A stretch of 64,000 nt of DNA from Malachius bipustulatus (GCA_910589415.1 OU342633.1:11384858-11448857), one strand, 5' to 3'. Shown: positions 52,306-64,000, counted from the first letter of the stretch. Notes: generated by a model not told the origin, from the sequence alone. Program-made: numbers and translations.

Positions 52306-52616
52306 TTTTTTTTTTTGCATTTTTTAGGCAATCTTAAAATGTAATAATATTATAGAGCATTTAAAATAACAAAAGCTAATAGCGACTTCCAGAAGTGCTG
52401 CCATCTTGAAAATATTTTCATTCGACGAATCATATGCCCTTATGGCCATAACCAAAATTACAGATCGTTACCTTTCTTCGTTCTCCATAAACTTCTAATT
52501 TCCCCTTTCAATCAATCACCCTGTATAGTTGCTAAGATCTCCATATTGAAAATAAAAACAACTTACCCTGTATAAAAATGTCTTCTGAGGGTATAGCTGT
52601 GTGTTAGTAAATAATA

Positions 52617-52965
52617 TTACAGTCTTTTGCTTTTGGTTTTCCTCTTTTGTCAATAATTGCTTTTCCTAATTTGTCAAATGCTTTTCCCATTTATCAAACG
52701 TCATTGTGTGATTTGTCAATTCAAATTCCTCTTTTGTCAAATGAGATTCCTTTTTTATCAAAAATGCTTTTCCAATATTATGATACTGTCACTGCAAGTA
52801 AATGGGAAAAGCAATTGACATAAAGTGAAACTGATTTGACATAAAAGGAAATTGATTGATAAATCAATGACTATAATCATTGATAGATAGAAAAATAAGA
52901 AAATCATTTGACAAATACGGAAAAGCAATTGACAAAAGAGGAAAACCAAAAGAAAAAGACTGTAA
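52617..52965. mobile_element. 349 bp palindromic MITE, copy 2
   Basis: This is the same family as 51005-51323 and lies 1.3 kb away, with matching order when read on the opposite strand. It starts TTACAGTCTTTTGCTTTTGG, ends GACTGTAA and has TA on both sides. Internal phrases such as CAATTGACAAAAGAGG repeat at about 20 bp spacing. Confidence 0.85.
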
Positions 52966-53639
52966 TATAATAACAATCACCAGCGATGCTGCGAAGAATT
53001 TGAAATAAAAAAAAAGAATTAGGTACTTTGGTAGCTGTGTTTGTAATAATATTAATATAAGTAATAACAATAGCCAGCAAGGATGCTGCGAAGAATTTGA
53101 GATAGAAAAAGAATATCGAATAGAAAAAATAGAATTAAGTACTTGCTTGCACCAACTGGGTTTCCTTCAAATTTTATTGTTTCGAGACTCCAACTTCTGA
53201 TAGAGTCCAAAGAAAGTTATTATCTAAAATAAATCTTCAAAGATGAGAGACTTAACAGAAATCTGCCCTCTAATACTCAATCGGTCCTCATAATAGCAAC
53301 TGTTAGTCCTATACCCCCACGCAAGTGGCAGTTGTGTTTTGACAGGTATATAGATATAATAAACAGTAATAAATAATAATACAATGTACGAAAATATTTT
53401 ATTTATTTGAGCGCACAAAGGTAATACACATACAACTTTTGACAATTAAAATAATAAAAAATAAATTTGAAAAATTTTTAAAAAATAAAAAAAAAAGATT
53501 TTTTTACCACATTTACTTTCAGCTTGAGTTTTACGTTTCGGCAATTTAGAAACAGCCACTCGAAAACAGAACGGGTTCTAAGTGTGTGAATATTAATACA
53601 TTGGGGGAATTCTTTTGATTGGTTAATTATTTTCAAAAT
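52966..53639. other. AT-rich spacer with small duplications
   Basis: AATAACAATCACCAGCGATGCTGCGAAGAATTTGA near 52970 recurs as AATAACAATAGCCAGCAAGG.. near 53063. No gene seen. Confidence 0.4.
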
Positions 53640-53644
53640 TCAAA

Positions 53645-54150
53645 AAAATTGCATAAGAATACTAGGCAATGTTAATCGCATGACATCTTGTAAAAAATTA
53701 TTTAAAAATTCAAAAATTTTATCATTTCCAAGTCTATTTATATACGAATGTCTCTGTTTTGTACATAAAAATAAAAATTTGTTTACTTTTTTCAATTCTA
53801 ATACCAGAAATTCTAATACAATTATTTTAAATAAACATAATACCACTCATTATGAATTATCTTCTGAATACATATGTGCCAAAATTTATAATCATTTACC
53901 AAATAATTACAAAAAATATAATTTAAAAAAATTTTCAAAAGAAATTAAAAATATTTTATTACAAAAATGCTACTATAGCTTAAATGAATATTTGAACAAT
54001 TCTTTGGATTTATAATTTCATAACTTTATTTCATAATTTCATAATTTTATAACTTTATAACTAATTTTACAATTTATTATTTTCCACAAAAAATACAATA
54101 ATATGTATTTATAATACCTAAGGAAATAAATGTTATTATTATTATAATAC
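53645..54150 (+). pseudogene. non-LTR retrotransposon RT C-terminus and 3' end
   Basis: This is the last ~120 codons of a non-LTR RT: KKLFKNSKILSFPSLFIYEC (thumb-like) and SEYICAKIYNHLPNNYKKYN, then KFSKEIKNILLQKCYYSLNE. The stop is at 54015. About 100 bp of AT-rich untranslated sequence ends in AGGAAATAAATGTTATTATT, a TTA-type tail. The layout matches the fragment at 45600-46437 but the sequence is different. The 5' end is truncated. Confidence 0.65.
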
Positions 54151-54489
54151 GCCAGACGACGAAAGTAAAACCAAACTGATTTCTTTCCTGAAATTTATTA
54201 ATTTACTTCTTCATTCTCCCATTCGCATGTTTGTATGTATTATTGAGCATTCATAAGTAATGTACATAAGTACTGACAATTTGTTTCTTAATAAACTAAG
54301 CGGTAATGATACTTTTATGATTCGAGTGTTTACATAAATGCAGAATCCACCGGCAATGATTCTTATTATTGATTTGCCGGGCAAGAATTTATGGAATTTT
54401 TGGCTTCTCTCTTCACTATTCGTTTCATCCCTAGATATGGAAAATGGTCGGTTCTAAAACTTTATTGAGACAAATAAATGTGTAAATAT
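54151..54489. other. AT-rich spacer
   Basis: Nothing recognised. Confidence 0.4.
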
Positions 54490-54625
54490 TTATACCGCGA
54501 ATGACGAGGCATCCGTGAACGGCAACAAAAAAAGGGGCAGCACAAGATGGTACCGCGTAAAATCAAAACCGCGAACGGCAAAACCGCGAACGGCAAAACC
54601 GCGAACGGCGAGGTCTGACTGTATA
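54490..54625 (+). mobile_element. solo pogo-type end with 14 bp tandem repeat
   Basis: Three direct copies of AAACCGCGAACGGC (about 54566-54608) lead to GAGGTCTGACTGTA. Read from the other strand this is TACAGTCAGACCTC, like the right end of the MITE at 17988-18121. It looks like one terminus of a pogo/Tc1-type element with subterminal repeats. The partner end is not found. Confidence 0.5.
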
Positions 54626-55152
54626 CATACCTACTTAAAAAAAAACGTAAGTAGGTACCGAGATTTCTTATTTAATACGGTCATTATGTTTTTTTTACTG
54701 TTTAGAAAATAAGTAAGTAATTTTTGTACGTTTACATCAGTCATGAGCTACGCCTTTGACATTCAACTTGTTTTTTTTTTAATTAACAAAGGCTACTTAG
54801 ATCCCTGGCATTATTCAAATTTATTTATTTTTCTTGTGTCCGCTATTATATTGCTTTTATGTCATTCGGTCTAAAAGAAAATCTATCATATTATCTGCCT
54901 ACCGAAAAAAAGAACATGTTTTAACCGAAATTCATAACAAAATATATAAAGTAGGTAAGCAAAAAAAAATACCAAAGAAAACATTTAAATTTTTTAAATC
55001 GAATTTTTAATCGAATAATTATTTTTAATGATTGTTTATGTTTTATTGAGTAATTAATATCGCTAAAATAATAAAATCTCGATTTATTAGTTTTTTCAGT
55101 ATATTTCAGCAACAACTGAATTTGTCCTAAATTTTATTTCAGATTCTTATTC
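54626..55152. other. AT-rich spacer
   Basis: Nothing recognised. Confidence 0.4.
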
Positions 55153-56011
55153 TACAGGGTGAGCCAGTTTTTTGTAACAGGACTTCACCAATTTATAGAA
55201 AAACTGTTTCAAGGAACAAAAGTTCCCCTAACATAGAAAAAAAAATGCATAGGCTCGTGTTGATTTTTTTTTTACATTTTCACCGCATAACTTGGGCATG
55301 TCTCAATATTTTAATTATATATCGAAAGGTTATTCATTATAATTTAGGGCATACAAAACGAAGAAAAACGCGGGTGGAAAAATTCATCAGTGTCCTAGAT
55401 ACAGGGTATAAGACCTTTTTTCGTTATACAACTCCCATCGACTGCAAGACGTTACTAATCAGCGTTGGCTTCCCTGGATATTACTTACAAAAAAAGGTAT
55501 AGGTACCTATGAATATTCAAAATTCCCCAAAGTTTTTAAGTAAATTTACTCTAAACTTCATCCTACAGCAAAAATAAGCACATTTTTTCGATATAAATTA
55601 TTTTTTGTTATCATTATTATTTTTTAAATTTAAGTTAGGATTAAGTATTTTTGGATATAAAATAATAATTTACAAAATCAATAATTTTGTATAGCTAAAT
55701 AAATGGTATGAGGAAGTTTAGGCTCAATTTACTCAAAAACTGTGGGGAATTTCGCATATTTATAAGTATACCCACGCCACTGATGAATTTTTTCACCTGT
55801 TTTTTCTTTATTTTGCGTGCTCTAAATTAAAAAAATATGGAGAAATGGCCAAATTATGGGGCAAAAACTAAACAATTTTTTTTTTTCAATATCCTGTATG
55901 TTTTTCCTAAGCTATTAAGGACATAGGTATGTTTATGGGAACTTTTATTCCTTAAAACAGTTTTTATATAAATTGGTGAAGTCCTGCTACAAAAAACTAA
56001 TTCACCCTGTC
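55153..56011. mobile_element. 859 bp foldback element, TACAGGGTG ends
   Basis: Left TACAGGGTGAGCCAGTTTTT is mirrored by the right end (AAAAAACTAATTCACCCTGT). Inner pairs include AGGACTTCACCAATTTATA/TATAAATTGGTGAAGTCCT and AAAATTCATCAGTG/CACTGATGAATTTT. The centre at 55400-55780 is AT-rich. No coding content. Confidence 0.8.
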
Positions 56012-57039
56012 TGTACCTATATAGCATGCGTGGAACTTTGCTCTTCCCTAATGTAACCGAACCTCACCGCTGTATCTCTGCTACTTCTCAAGATTTCAGT
56101 GGTGGAGACAAAAAAAAAATCGATTAAATTAAATAGCAGCCTACACAGTATGTCCGTGTATTTTTTCGTTCACCTGTTACATTTAGCTTACTACTGTTTT
56201 ATTCACCTATAATCCTTATTTCGAGTCATACGTCATTATTTATAAAGGGGTGACTAGACATAAACCAAGACATTTCTGCCCAAACGAATCGAGAGTACGG
56301 TTGTCCGAGTGATGTCGAATTACCGTGCCCTTGATACGTGCCGAGGTCGGGCATTTCAGATGCGGTGCATTGGACGCTCGATACAAAAATGCCAGCAGGA
56401 AACGGTCAGCGAAACATGCAGTTTTATTCAAAGTTAACAGCGGCGTTGCCGAATCGAGCGGTGCAGAAACATCGGTAAGGTGTATGAAAAATATTCAAGC
56501 AAGATATACAAGGCTGCGACTGGCGCACGCCTGGTGAGAGAACGCATCAACTAAAATCTGGAATAGCAAGTACATTTTCCACCTTTCGGCATCCTTATTA
56601 GCTATGAATATCACCACAACCAACTGTTGTACCTAATGAGCAATATGGAATTTGAAATCTTTCTATTCAAGGCAGATGATTTGTCCAGGCACTACAATTT
56701 TAAACCACCAGGAGTCGTAGTAAAACACGTTTGGCGTTTCTACGTCCGTATATAGACGCGGAAAGGTGGTGGACGCAGAATAATATGGAAATCACACAAT
56801 GTACGGACGCAAAAGAAATAGTGAGCTGTATATATATTTATATATATCGCGGTCAGTTTGAGGTCGGAGTATATAAACTCGTGTATATATCTTAAGCATA
56901 TCCAGGTCACTTTGAGGACAATCAGAGTATATCATCAATATATACACATACGCATACGCGGTGGATACTTTGAGGTCGCATTGTCATATTCATATTCTCA
57001 AGGTTTCAGACTTAAGACGCTATGAAATAACACATTTTC
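56012..57039. other. mixed spacer before the satellite
   Basis: A GC-richer stretch at 56270-56540 has a 70-codon frame ending at a GTGAGA donor-like site, but no family match, so no exon is called. At 56735-56850 a GCGTCC-type repeat and AT tract resemble 49690-50010 in reverse. TTTGAGGTCGGAGTATATA, TTTGAGGACAATCAGAGTAT and TTTGAGGTCGCATT recur at 56860-56980. Confidence 0.35.
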
Positions 57040-60020
57040 AAACGTGTTGTTGCCAATTTTCATAATATTTTGCGATCGCACTTACGATTTCACGGAAAAA
57101 TTAATTTTAATATTGCCACCATATCAGATTACAATATGCGCAAAGTGAATTTCCGGTCGATTTGAAGTCATCGAATGATATAAAGTATGAAATTAGATAT
57201 TCTCGATCTTGATCTTGCCAATTTTAATGATATTTTTTTCGATCGCAATTACGATCCCGCTAAAAAATTAATTTCTATATTGCCATACCAATTCAAATTA
57301 CAAAGATATGCGCAAAGTGAATATTCGGTCGATTTGAAGTCATCGAATATGATAAAGCGTGGAAGTAGACATTTTATATTCCGATGTTGATAATTTTCAT
57401 CTTTTTTTTACGATCCCAATCACGATTCCGCTTAAAAAATTAATTTAAACCTCCCACCAATTCGGATTAAAATTTTCTGCGCAGATGTATTTTTCGGTCG
57501 ATTTGAAGTCATCGAATGGATATAAAGCACGGACTTAGATATTCCGATCTTGATCTTGTCAATTTTAATGATATTTTCGCCATCACAATTACGATCCCGC
57601 TAAAAAATTAATTTCTATATTGCCACCAATTCAAATTATAAGGATATGCGCAAAGTGAATATTCGGTCGTTTTGAAGTCATCGAATGAGATAAAGCGTGG
57701 AATTAGACAATTTAAATTGCGATGTTGCTAATTTCCATTTTATTTTTACGATCCCAATTACGATTCCGCTTAAAAAATTAATTTAAACCTTGCCACCAAT
57801 TCGGATTAAAATTTTCTGCGCAGAGGGATTTTTCGGTCGAGTTGAAGTCATCGAATGATATAAAGCATGAAAGTAGATATTCTCGATCTTGATCTTGCCA
57901 ATTTTATTGATATTGTCGCCATCGCAATTACGATCCCGCTAAAAAATTAATTTCTATATTGTCACCAATTCAAATTACAACGATATGCGCAAAGTGAATA
58001 TTCGGTCGTTTTGAAGTCATCGAATATGATAAAGCGTGGAAGTAGACATTTTATATTCCGATGTTGCTAATTTTAATTTTTTTTTACGATCCCAATTACG
58101 ATTCCGCTTAAAAAATTAATTTAAACCTTGCCACCAATTCGGATTAAAATTTTCTGCGCAGAGGGATTTTTCGGTCGATTTGAAGTCATCGAATGGATAT
58201 AAGGCACGGACTTAGATATTCCGATCTATATCTTGCCAATTTTAATTATATTTTCGCCGTCGCAATTACGATCCCGCTAAAAAATTAATTTCTATATTGC
58301 CAGCAATTCAAATTACAAGGATATGCGCAAAGTGAATATTCGGTCGTTTTGAAGTCATCGAATGAGATAAAGCGTGGAATTAGACAATTTAAATTGCGAT
58401 GTTGCTAATTTCCATATCATTTTTACGATCCCAATCACGACTCCGCTTAAAAAATTAATTTAAACCTTGCCAACAATTCGGATTAAAATTTTCTGCGCAG
58501 AGGGATTTTTCGGTCGATTTGAAGTCATCGAATGGATATAAGGCACGGACTTAGATATTCCGATCTATATCTTGCCAATTTTAATTATATTTTCGCCATC
58601 GCAATTACGATCCCGCTAAAAAATTAATTTCTATATTGCCAGCAATTCAAATTACAAGGATATGCGCAAAGTGAATATTCGGTCGTTTTGAAGTCATCGA
58701 ATGAGATAAAGCGTGGAATTAGACAATTTAAATTGCGATGTTGCTAATTTCCATATCATTTTTACGATCCCAATCACGACTCCGCTTAAAAAATTAATTT
58801 AAACCTTGCCAACAATTCGGATTAAAATTTTCTGCGCAGAGGGATTTTTCGGTCGATTTGAAGTCATCGAATGAGATAAAGCGTGGAATTAGATATATTC
58901 GATCTTCATCTTGCCAATTTAAATGATATTTTTGCGATCGCAGTTACGATTCCGCTAAAAAATTTAATTCAATATTGCCACCAATTCAGATTACAAGGAT
59001 ATGCGCAAAGTGAATTTTCGGTCGATTTGAAGTCATCGAATGAGATAAAGCATGGAATTAGACATTTGATATTGCGATGTTGCTAATTTTCATATTATTT
59101 TTGCGATCCCAATTACGAATCCGCTTAAAAAATTAATTTAAACCTTGCCACCAATTCAGATTAAAATTTTCTGCGCGGAGGGATTTTTCGGTCGATTTGA
59201 AGACATCTCATGAGATAAAGCGTGGAATTAGATATATTCGATCTTGATCTTGCCAATTTTAACGACATTTTTGCAATCGCAGTTACGACTCCGCTAAAAA
59301 ATTAATTTCAATATTGCCACCAATTCAGATTACAAGGATATGCGCAAAGTGAATTTTCGGTCGATTTGAAGTCATTGAATGAGATAAAGCATGGAATTAG
59401 ACATTTGATATTGCGATGTTGCTGATTTTCATATTATTTCTGCGATCCCAATTACGATTCCGCTTAAAAAAATAATTTAAACCTTGCCACCAATTCAGAT
59501 TAAAATTTTCTGCGCGGAGGAATTTTTCGGTCGATTCGAAGTCATCGGATGGATGTAAAGCACGGACTTAGATATTCCGATCTTTATCTTGCCACTTTTG
59601 ATGATATTTTCGCGATCGCAATTACGATTCCGCTAAAAAATTAATTTCCATATTGCTACAATTCAAATTACAAGGATATGCGCAAAGTGAACTTTCGGTC
59701 GTTTTTAAGTCATCTAATGAGAAAAAGCATGGAATTAGACATTTTATATTCCGATGTTGCTAATTTTCATATTTTTTTACGATCCCCATTACGATTCCGC
59801 TTAAAAAATTATTTTAAACCTTGTCACCAATTCGGATTTAAATTTTCTGCGAAGACGGTTTTTTCGGTCGATTTGAAGTCATCGAATGGATGGAAGCACG
59901 GACTTAGATATTCCGATCTTGATCTTGCCAATTTTAATGTTATTTTCGCAATCGCAATTACGATCCCGCTAAAAAATTAATTTCAATATTGCTCCAATTC
60001 AGATTAAAATTTTCTGCGCA
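57040..60020 (+). repeat. satellite array, ~169 bp monomers in A-B dimers
   Basis: About 17 monomers run in tandem. The marker GAAGTCATCGAAT (or close variants) recurs every 165-173 bp, for example near 57164, 57336, 57507, 57676, 57845 and 58012. Two types alternate: A contains GATATGCGCAAAGTGAAT, B contains AAATTTTCTGCGCAGAGG. This gives a ~338 bp dimer. The dimers at about 58160-58500 and 58500-58840 are almost identical, while the outer monomers have diverged. Frames inside (57187-57390, 58883-59086, 59678-59980) are by-products. Monomer length is near nucleosome size, as in many centromeric or heterochromatic satellites; a centromeric role is not shown. Confidence 0.95.
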
Positions 60021-60856
60021 TATTTTATTCTGCGCAACATTACCATATTGGCATTTGACTGGAGTATCAAAAAATGGAATACAAAATAAGGATTGCCATT
60101 AGAAAATGCCGATGACATCACCAGCACGACTCTTTCGCGCATCACCCTGGTATACCAGAATATTATGTCGAAAGTTGAACAACATAAAAACAAATTACAT
60201 TAGTTGTCATTTTCTGTAACTTATAAATTATCTCGACTCATAATGATTTTCAGCAAAGCCATAATTCCATTGAAATTGGCGCGCATCTTTTGATACCTAC
60301 TTCGCAAACTCATGAAAAGTTACCAAGTAAAGGTTCCAATTTAAAGAGGCCATAGAAATATAAAAGTAATTCTACTTCTTTTCAAAATGGCTCAAGGTCA
60401 CCCAGATTGACTACACGAGAACAAAGGAAAACCGGCCGTATGTCCTTCAGTGAATGTCCTTACTGCTGACCTGACTATACTGTGGTACTACTTATGGTTA
60501 TTGGTTATACCTAGAAATTCTTGACCATCGCTGTCGTCACGTTAATAACAATTGTACCTTATACCTATACGCTATAAATAAAAATTTCTTGAACCAGCTT
60601 CAATTTAGAGGAGTACCTGTATTATTTTAAATTAGGTATGTCGGTGGGTACCTATCAGGTTTTTGTAATGCAGGAAAAATATATGTAAATGAATTCTTAA
60701 ACAAACAAATGTAATAATTTGACATAAAATTACTTATTAACATTAACAAATTAATGGGATTCCACATAAGGGAGAAGCAAACAAAAAATTCTTCCTTCAC
60801 GGGCCGGAACGGTCCACGTACTCCACGTCCAAGTGAGGTTACGTTACAATTGTTAG
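60021..60856. other. spacer, no gene seen
   Basis: AT-rich. Frames at 59999-60193 and 60627-60878 (minus) show no motif. Confidence 0.4.
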
Positions 60857-61097
60857 TGTAAAGGTATGTTTCCACCAAAGGAACATTGAGGAACTTTTAT
60901 GTTTCTCTTTCCTTTTTTCGCAAATGTTCTACAAAGTTTCTGAATGTTCCACTCGGTTTCTGTTCCAATTTCAGATTGTTCCTTCTTGTCGCCGGTTTCC
61001 ATTTCGAGCGGTAAACTTCAAAGGAAAATCAGCAAGACGAAACTTGTGGCTACATAAAAGTTCCTCAATGTTCCTTTGGTGGAAACATACCTTTACA
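60857..61097. mobile_element. 241 bp MITE with ~46 bp perfect TIRs
   Basis: The ends are exact inverted repeats: TGTAAAGGTATGTTTCCACC, then AAAGGAACATTGAGGAACTT and TTATGT, mirrored at 61052-61097. The near-perfect match suggests a recent copy. The interior has no coding motif. The target duplication is unclear, so the superfamily is not assigned. Confidence 0.85.
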
Positions 61098-62159
61098 TAC
61101 ACATACGGAAGAGGAAAATAAAATTGCACTAGGTAGGTACTTCTTCTTTTGGATTTAAAAATATAATGGCCTTTTTTAGTTCAGTACATCAAGCTAAATT
61201 ACCAAACTTTTCATTGAATATAGGTACTTGGAATTTAATTACGATTAACTTGGCATTATTTTTTTTTGTTGCTAGTTGAAAAACTCGAAGTAAAATTACG
61301 TAAAATTTATGTTTATTTTTCCCAGAATCATTTGACTTGAATGATAGTAATGATACACTTACTTTGAAGTAAGATTTTTGAGAATAATGACTTAATTGGT
61401 CTATGTCCATTCATATATGGATAACTGTAAATGGAAAATTTTCCCATTTGTGGCCTTCAAAGTCATTTTTATTCTTTCCAGGCGAATATAGGGAAATAAA
61501 TTACCAACCCTAATTTACTTATTATGGACTGTATGGTTAATATAACTTTTAAGTCAGAAATTGGTAAACAATTTGGTCAAATAGTCTTATGTAATATCCT
61601 ATATTCACCCTGTTGGTAAATTTTACCATAAGGATATTTTTATTAGTCAAATTACCTATTATTTCCTACAACATTTACTTATAAGTTAAATGTCTTCAAA
61701 GTAAAAAACTGAGTAAAATATTACTTCATAAAATACTTGAAAGTTGAAAATTAAGTAAAATATAAGTAGTTTTGACTAAAATAGGGCAGAATTTCCTAAT
61801 CTTCGCAGAAACGACCAATTTTGCTGCTTGGGACCTGAATTTTTCATTATTTTTTATCATGGTTATTGAAAAAATTACCTTTAAACTCGGATGAGGGAAA
61901 ACTTGAAAACCAACCGTGGATTCAATTTTTTTTTTGCAGAATATCATTAATTTTGATGGGCTCTATATCGCCCTGTATTCGATGTGCGCGAGTTACTGAT
62001 CACCCTGTATATCTTTTTTTTATTTTGCGCCTATCTGATACAAAACATCTTTACAAAAAAAAAAAAAACTTATCACTAACTGAAATATGAATTTGTTGCC
62101 AAGAATTGTCAGTTTACCCTATAATTTTTCGGGGGTAATACCACGAGAGTTTAAATTTA
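61098..62159. other. AT-rich spacer
   Basis: No gene. CACCCTGTATATC near 62001 and GCCCTGTATTCG near 61971 are solo ends like those of the TACAGGGTG elements. Confidence 0.4.
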
Positions 62160-62327
62160 GCCGGATATTTTTATGCAGTCGGCCTCGAATACTTACTTGC
62201 ATTGGAAATTCACGACAGCTGTTGAAAAAATCACGAAATCACGAGTGATTTTTTCTGCAGATGGAGTTAAATTGCCTACATGCAAGTAAGTATGAGAAAA
62301 CAATTGCATTATAAAAATATCCCGCAA
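62160..62327. mobile_element. palindromic MITE-like element
   Basis: Inverted segments occur in order: GGATATTTTTATGCA with TGCATTATAAAAATATCC, ATACTTACTTGCAT with ATGCAAGTAAGTAT, and TCAC..GTGA at the centre. The unpaired pieces between them make a long gapped hairpin of ~168 bp. Confidence 0.6.
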
Positions 62328-63463
62328 AATTTAAGGTCGAGTTGTATTTGTTGAGACAATTTCATGAAAATAAGTCATTACTTAAGGGCCTATTCATTAA
62401 AGATTTTTTTTATTATATAAAATAATTGGTAAGCAGAGTATAAAATTGATAAGAACAAACTTGTTGATACATTCATATTAGCGAATAGCGTAACAAATTG
62501 ATAATATTGATATGTTAGACTTGTTAGAGTGGTCACGTGGTTAAAGCCACGATTTTAAAAGTGAGTAAGTATGGCTTGTCCACTGAGTGTTGTCCGGTGA
62601 GATGCCACACTGTTCCTGACTATAAACGATTTGATTTTACAATAATTGACTTATACAGGGTTACTGGTAACTGGATACATTCCTTTGGTGATCTGATAAA
62701 ACAAGAGGTAAGGAGTAAATTAACCCCAACATGCACTATACAAAACTCAATAGATTTTGAGATATTTCGATTTTCAACTTTTCTTAAAAAAATGGTTTCA
62801 AATGTCTTGAAATGTAATTTTCAAAAAATCTACTTTAACTTTTTGATTTTTTTTTGCTGGAATACTTGTCCAATACTAATGCTTCCTTCTGGAATAAAAA
62901 ATATCCTGAGGTATTTCGATCGTGTGAAAATTTCAAAGAAAAACTTTCACAAACTATTTTTTTTAAATAAGATTTAAAAGTTTTTACAAGTTATTTTCGC
63001 AAAATTGTCAAGGCAACTTGCGTACAAATTGTTTTAAAAACTTTCTTAGTGTAGTACCTATCTAACAAGGTACGAATCTTGTACAAGAATAACAGAATCT
63101 CCCCGCTATGTACCGTTACCGAGGAACAAATCCTTAAGTCGGGACGTTTTAAAAAAAATACGGCCCTGAACGGGGGTCTTAAAATTCTCTGATCCGGCCC
63201 ATTTTCAATAGGTCGTATTTGGGGGTGACGAGCTTCGTCCCTACCAAGTTTCGTCCCGATCGGTAAAACTTTCAGACACTTAGAGTGGCTATTACTAGGC
63301 TATTCCCGAAAAATCCCGAAATTCCCGAAAAAATGACACTTCCCGGGAACGGATTCCGCTCATTTTCAATAGGCATCGTGCCACGGTGCGCCTCTTCAAT
63401 TGAGCAAAATTTCAATTTTCCCACATGAAAACTGGCGGCTCTAGAGTGTTTCCTAGCAAAGTA
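62328..63463. other. spacer, no gene recognised
   Basis: The 146-codon frame at 62537-62977 has no motif I know. TACAGGGTTACTGGTAAC near 62656 recalls the foldback termini. At 63060-63460 the style (CAAGTTTCGTCCCGATCGGT, CATTTTCAATAGG twice) resembles a dispersed insect repeat that ends in an ACAG microsatellite. Confidence 0.35.
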
Positions 63464-63490
63464 ACAGACAGACAGACCGACAGACAGACA
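63464..63490 (+). repeat. (ACAG)n microsatellite
   Basis: ACAGACAGACAGACCGACAG and following units, with one interruption. It sits at the end of a dispersed-repeat-like block. Confidence 0.85.
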
Positions 63491-64000
63491 TTTTTCGGGC
63501 ACAAGAATACGTATACTTACGAAACTTCTGTGACTGTCAATCGACTACTCTATTATATTATTTTTCTCTATTGCAAACAGTTCGTGGCAATCCAGGACAG
63601 CTACTAATTTTACACTGTATAAAAAGTATAAATCAAGCACAACTTGTATTTATAGAACATTTATTGAATAAAACCAAAATAAAAATATTTTTATAAAACA
63701 AAAATTATTACCGGATTCACATTAATAATAAATTTATATTAATAATGAAACTTAAAATCCATCTGTTTATAAACATGAAAACAAAAACAACCACAATTAA
63801 ATAAATAAAAAACAAAACTAATCTAAAACAGACAAATAAAAACATTTTCTCAATGGAATATGCCTTTAATAATTTACATATCCAAAATGGTATCAGTCAT
63901 GATAACTCAGTCAATCAAGCTAATAAACCGAAACTCTAAATAACAGAAAATATAACTGGATCCACTCAATAATGAAAACAAAGGATCTATGGATTGTCCG
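63491..64000. other. AT-rich end of window
   Basis: Nothing recognised. Confidence 0.4.

Noticed and set aside
56325..56537. Possible host exon ending at a GTGAGA donor-like site
   Set aside because: Only 70 codons, no acceptor or domain recognised. It cannot be told from chance in a GC-richer patch.
57187..59980. Satellite frames (57187-57390, 58883-59086, 59678-59980) as a repeat-protein family
   Set aside because: Frames open and close with monomer variants, and stops occur in most monomers.

Overview
The window looks like gene-poor nuclear DNA from an arthropod, most likely an insect. It is AT-rich and built from nested, decayed transposable elements (TEs), with no operons and no bacterial gene structure. 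The mix of families (Penelope-like, Ty3/gypsy, Jockey, an R2-like element with a restriction-like endonuclease, mariner, Tigger/pogo, piggyBac, hAT, Harbinger-type MITEs, many foldback elements and a ~169 bp satellite) fits an insect with a large, repeat-rich genome. I cannot name the species. I recognise no intact host gene, and almost every protein-like segment is a TE pseudogene. The best-preserved reading frames are a Penelope-like ORF (4943-7189), a piggyBac transposase (18544-19776) and a Jockey ORF1 (30824-31759).

Layout. 0-4 kb: a tRNA-derived SINE with target site duplications (TSDs), a tandem repeat, and a gypsy-type gag-protease fragment (minus strand) split by a 720 bp TTA-flanked MITE. 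4-8.4 kb: a Penelope-like element with 15 bp TSDs, ~1.15 kb inverted arms and a hammerhead ribozyme in each arm. 8.4-13.1 kb: a hairpin-forming minisatellite, an internally deleted gypsy element, and a hAT pseudogene split by a 1.43 kb TA-flanked element. 13.1-15.3 kb: a foldback element, then a gypsy LTR, primer-binding region and broken gag. The LTR transcript region carries a series of about nine small hairpins that share a loop motif. 15.3-20.8 kb: a hAT pseudogene and remnants of a two-gene transposon, with piggyBac and MITE insertions. 20.8-23.1 kb: a Tigger-like element. 23-26.7 kb: unclassified DNA, partly GC-rich, with tandem repeats. 27-32 kb: an R2-like pseudogene, then a Jockey element deleted internally.

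32-38.3 kb: a 6.2 kb element with CACTGAGA termini. It carries a SAM-domain gene and a C2H2-type gene in the same order as the remnants at 16-21 kb, and a mariner copy is nested inside it. 38.6-56 kb: MITEs, foldback elements ending in TACAGGGTG, a BED/hAT pseudogene, an unrecognised multicopy-type gene split by a non-LTR fragment, and a second non-LTR 3' end. 57-60 kb: a satellite array of ~169 bp monomers arranged as A-B dimers. 60-64 kb: two MITE-like palindromes and otherwise anonymous AT-rich DNA.

The genes do not act together in a pathway. The biology here is TE structure: self-cleaving RNA, nested insertions whose removal would restore the host element's frame, and repeated RNA hairpins. 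Family names rest on motifs read by eye and remembered family patterns; no search was run.
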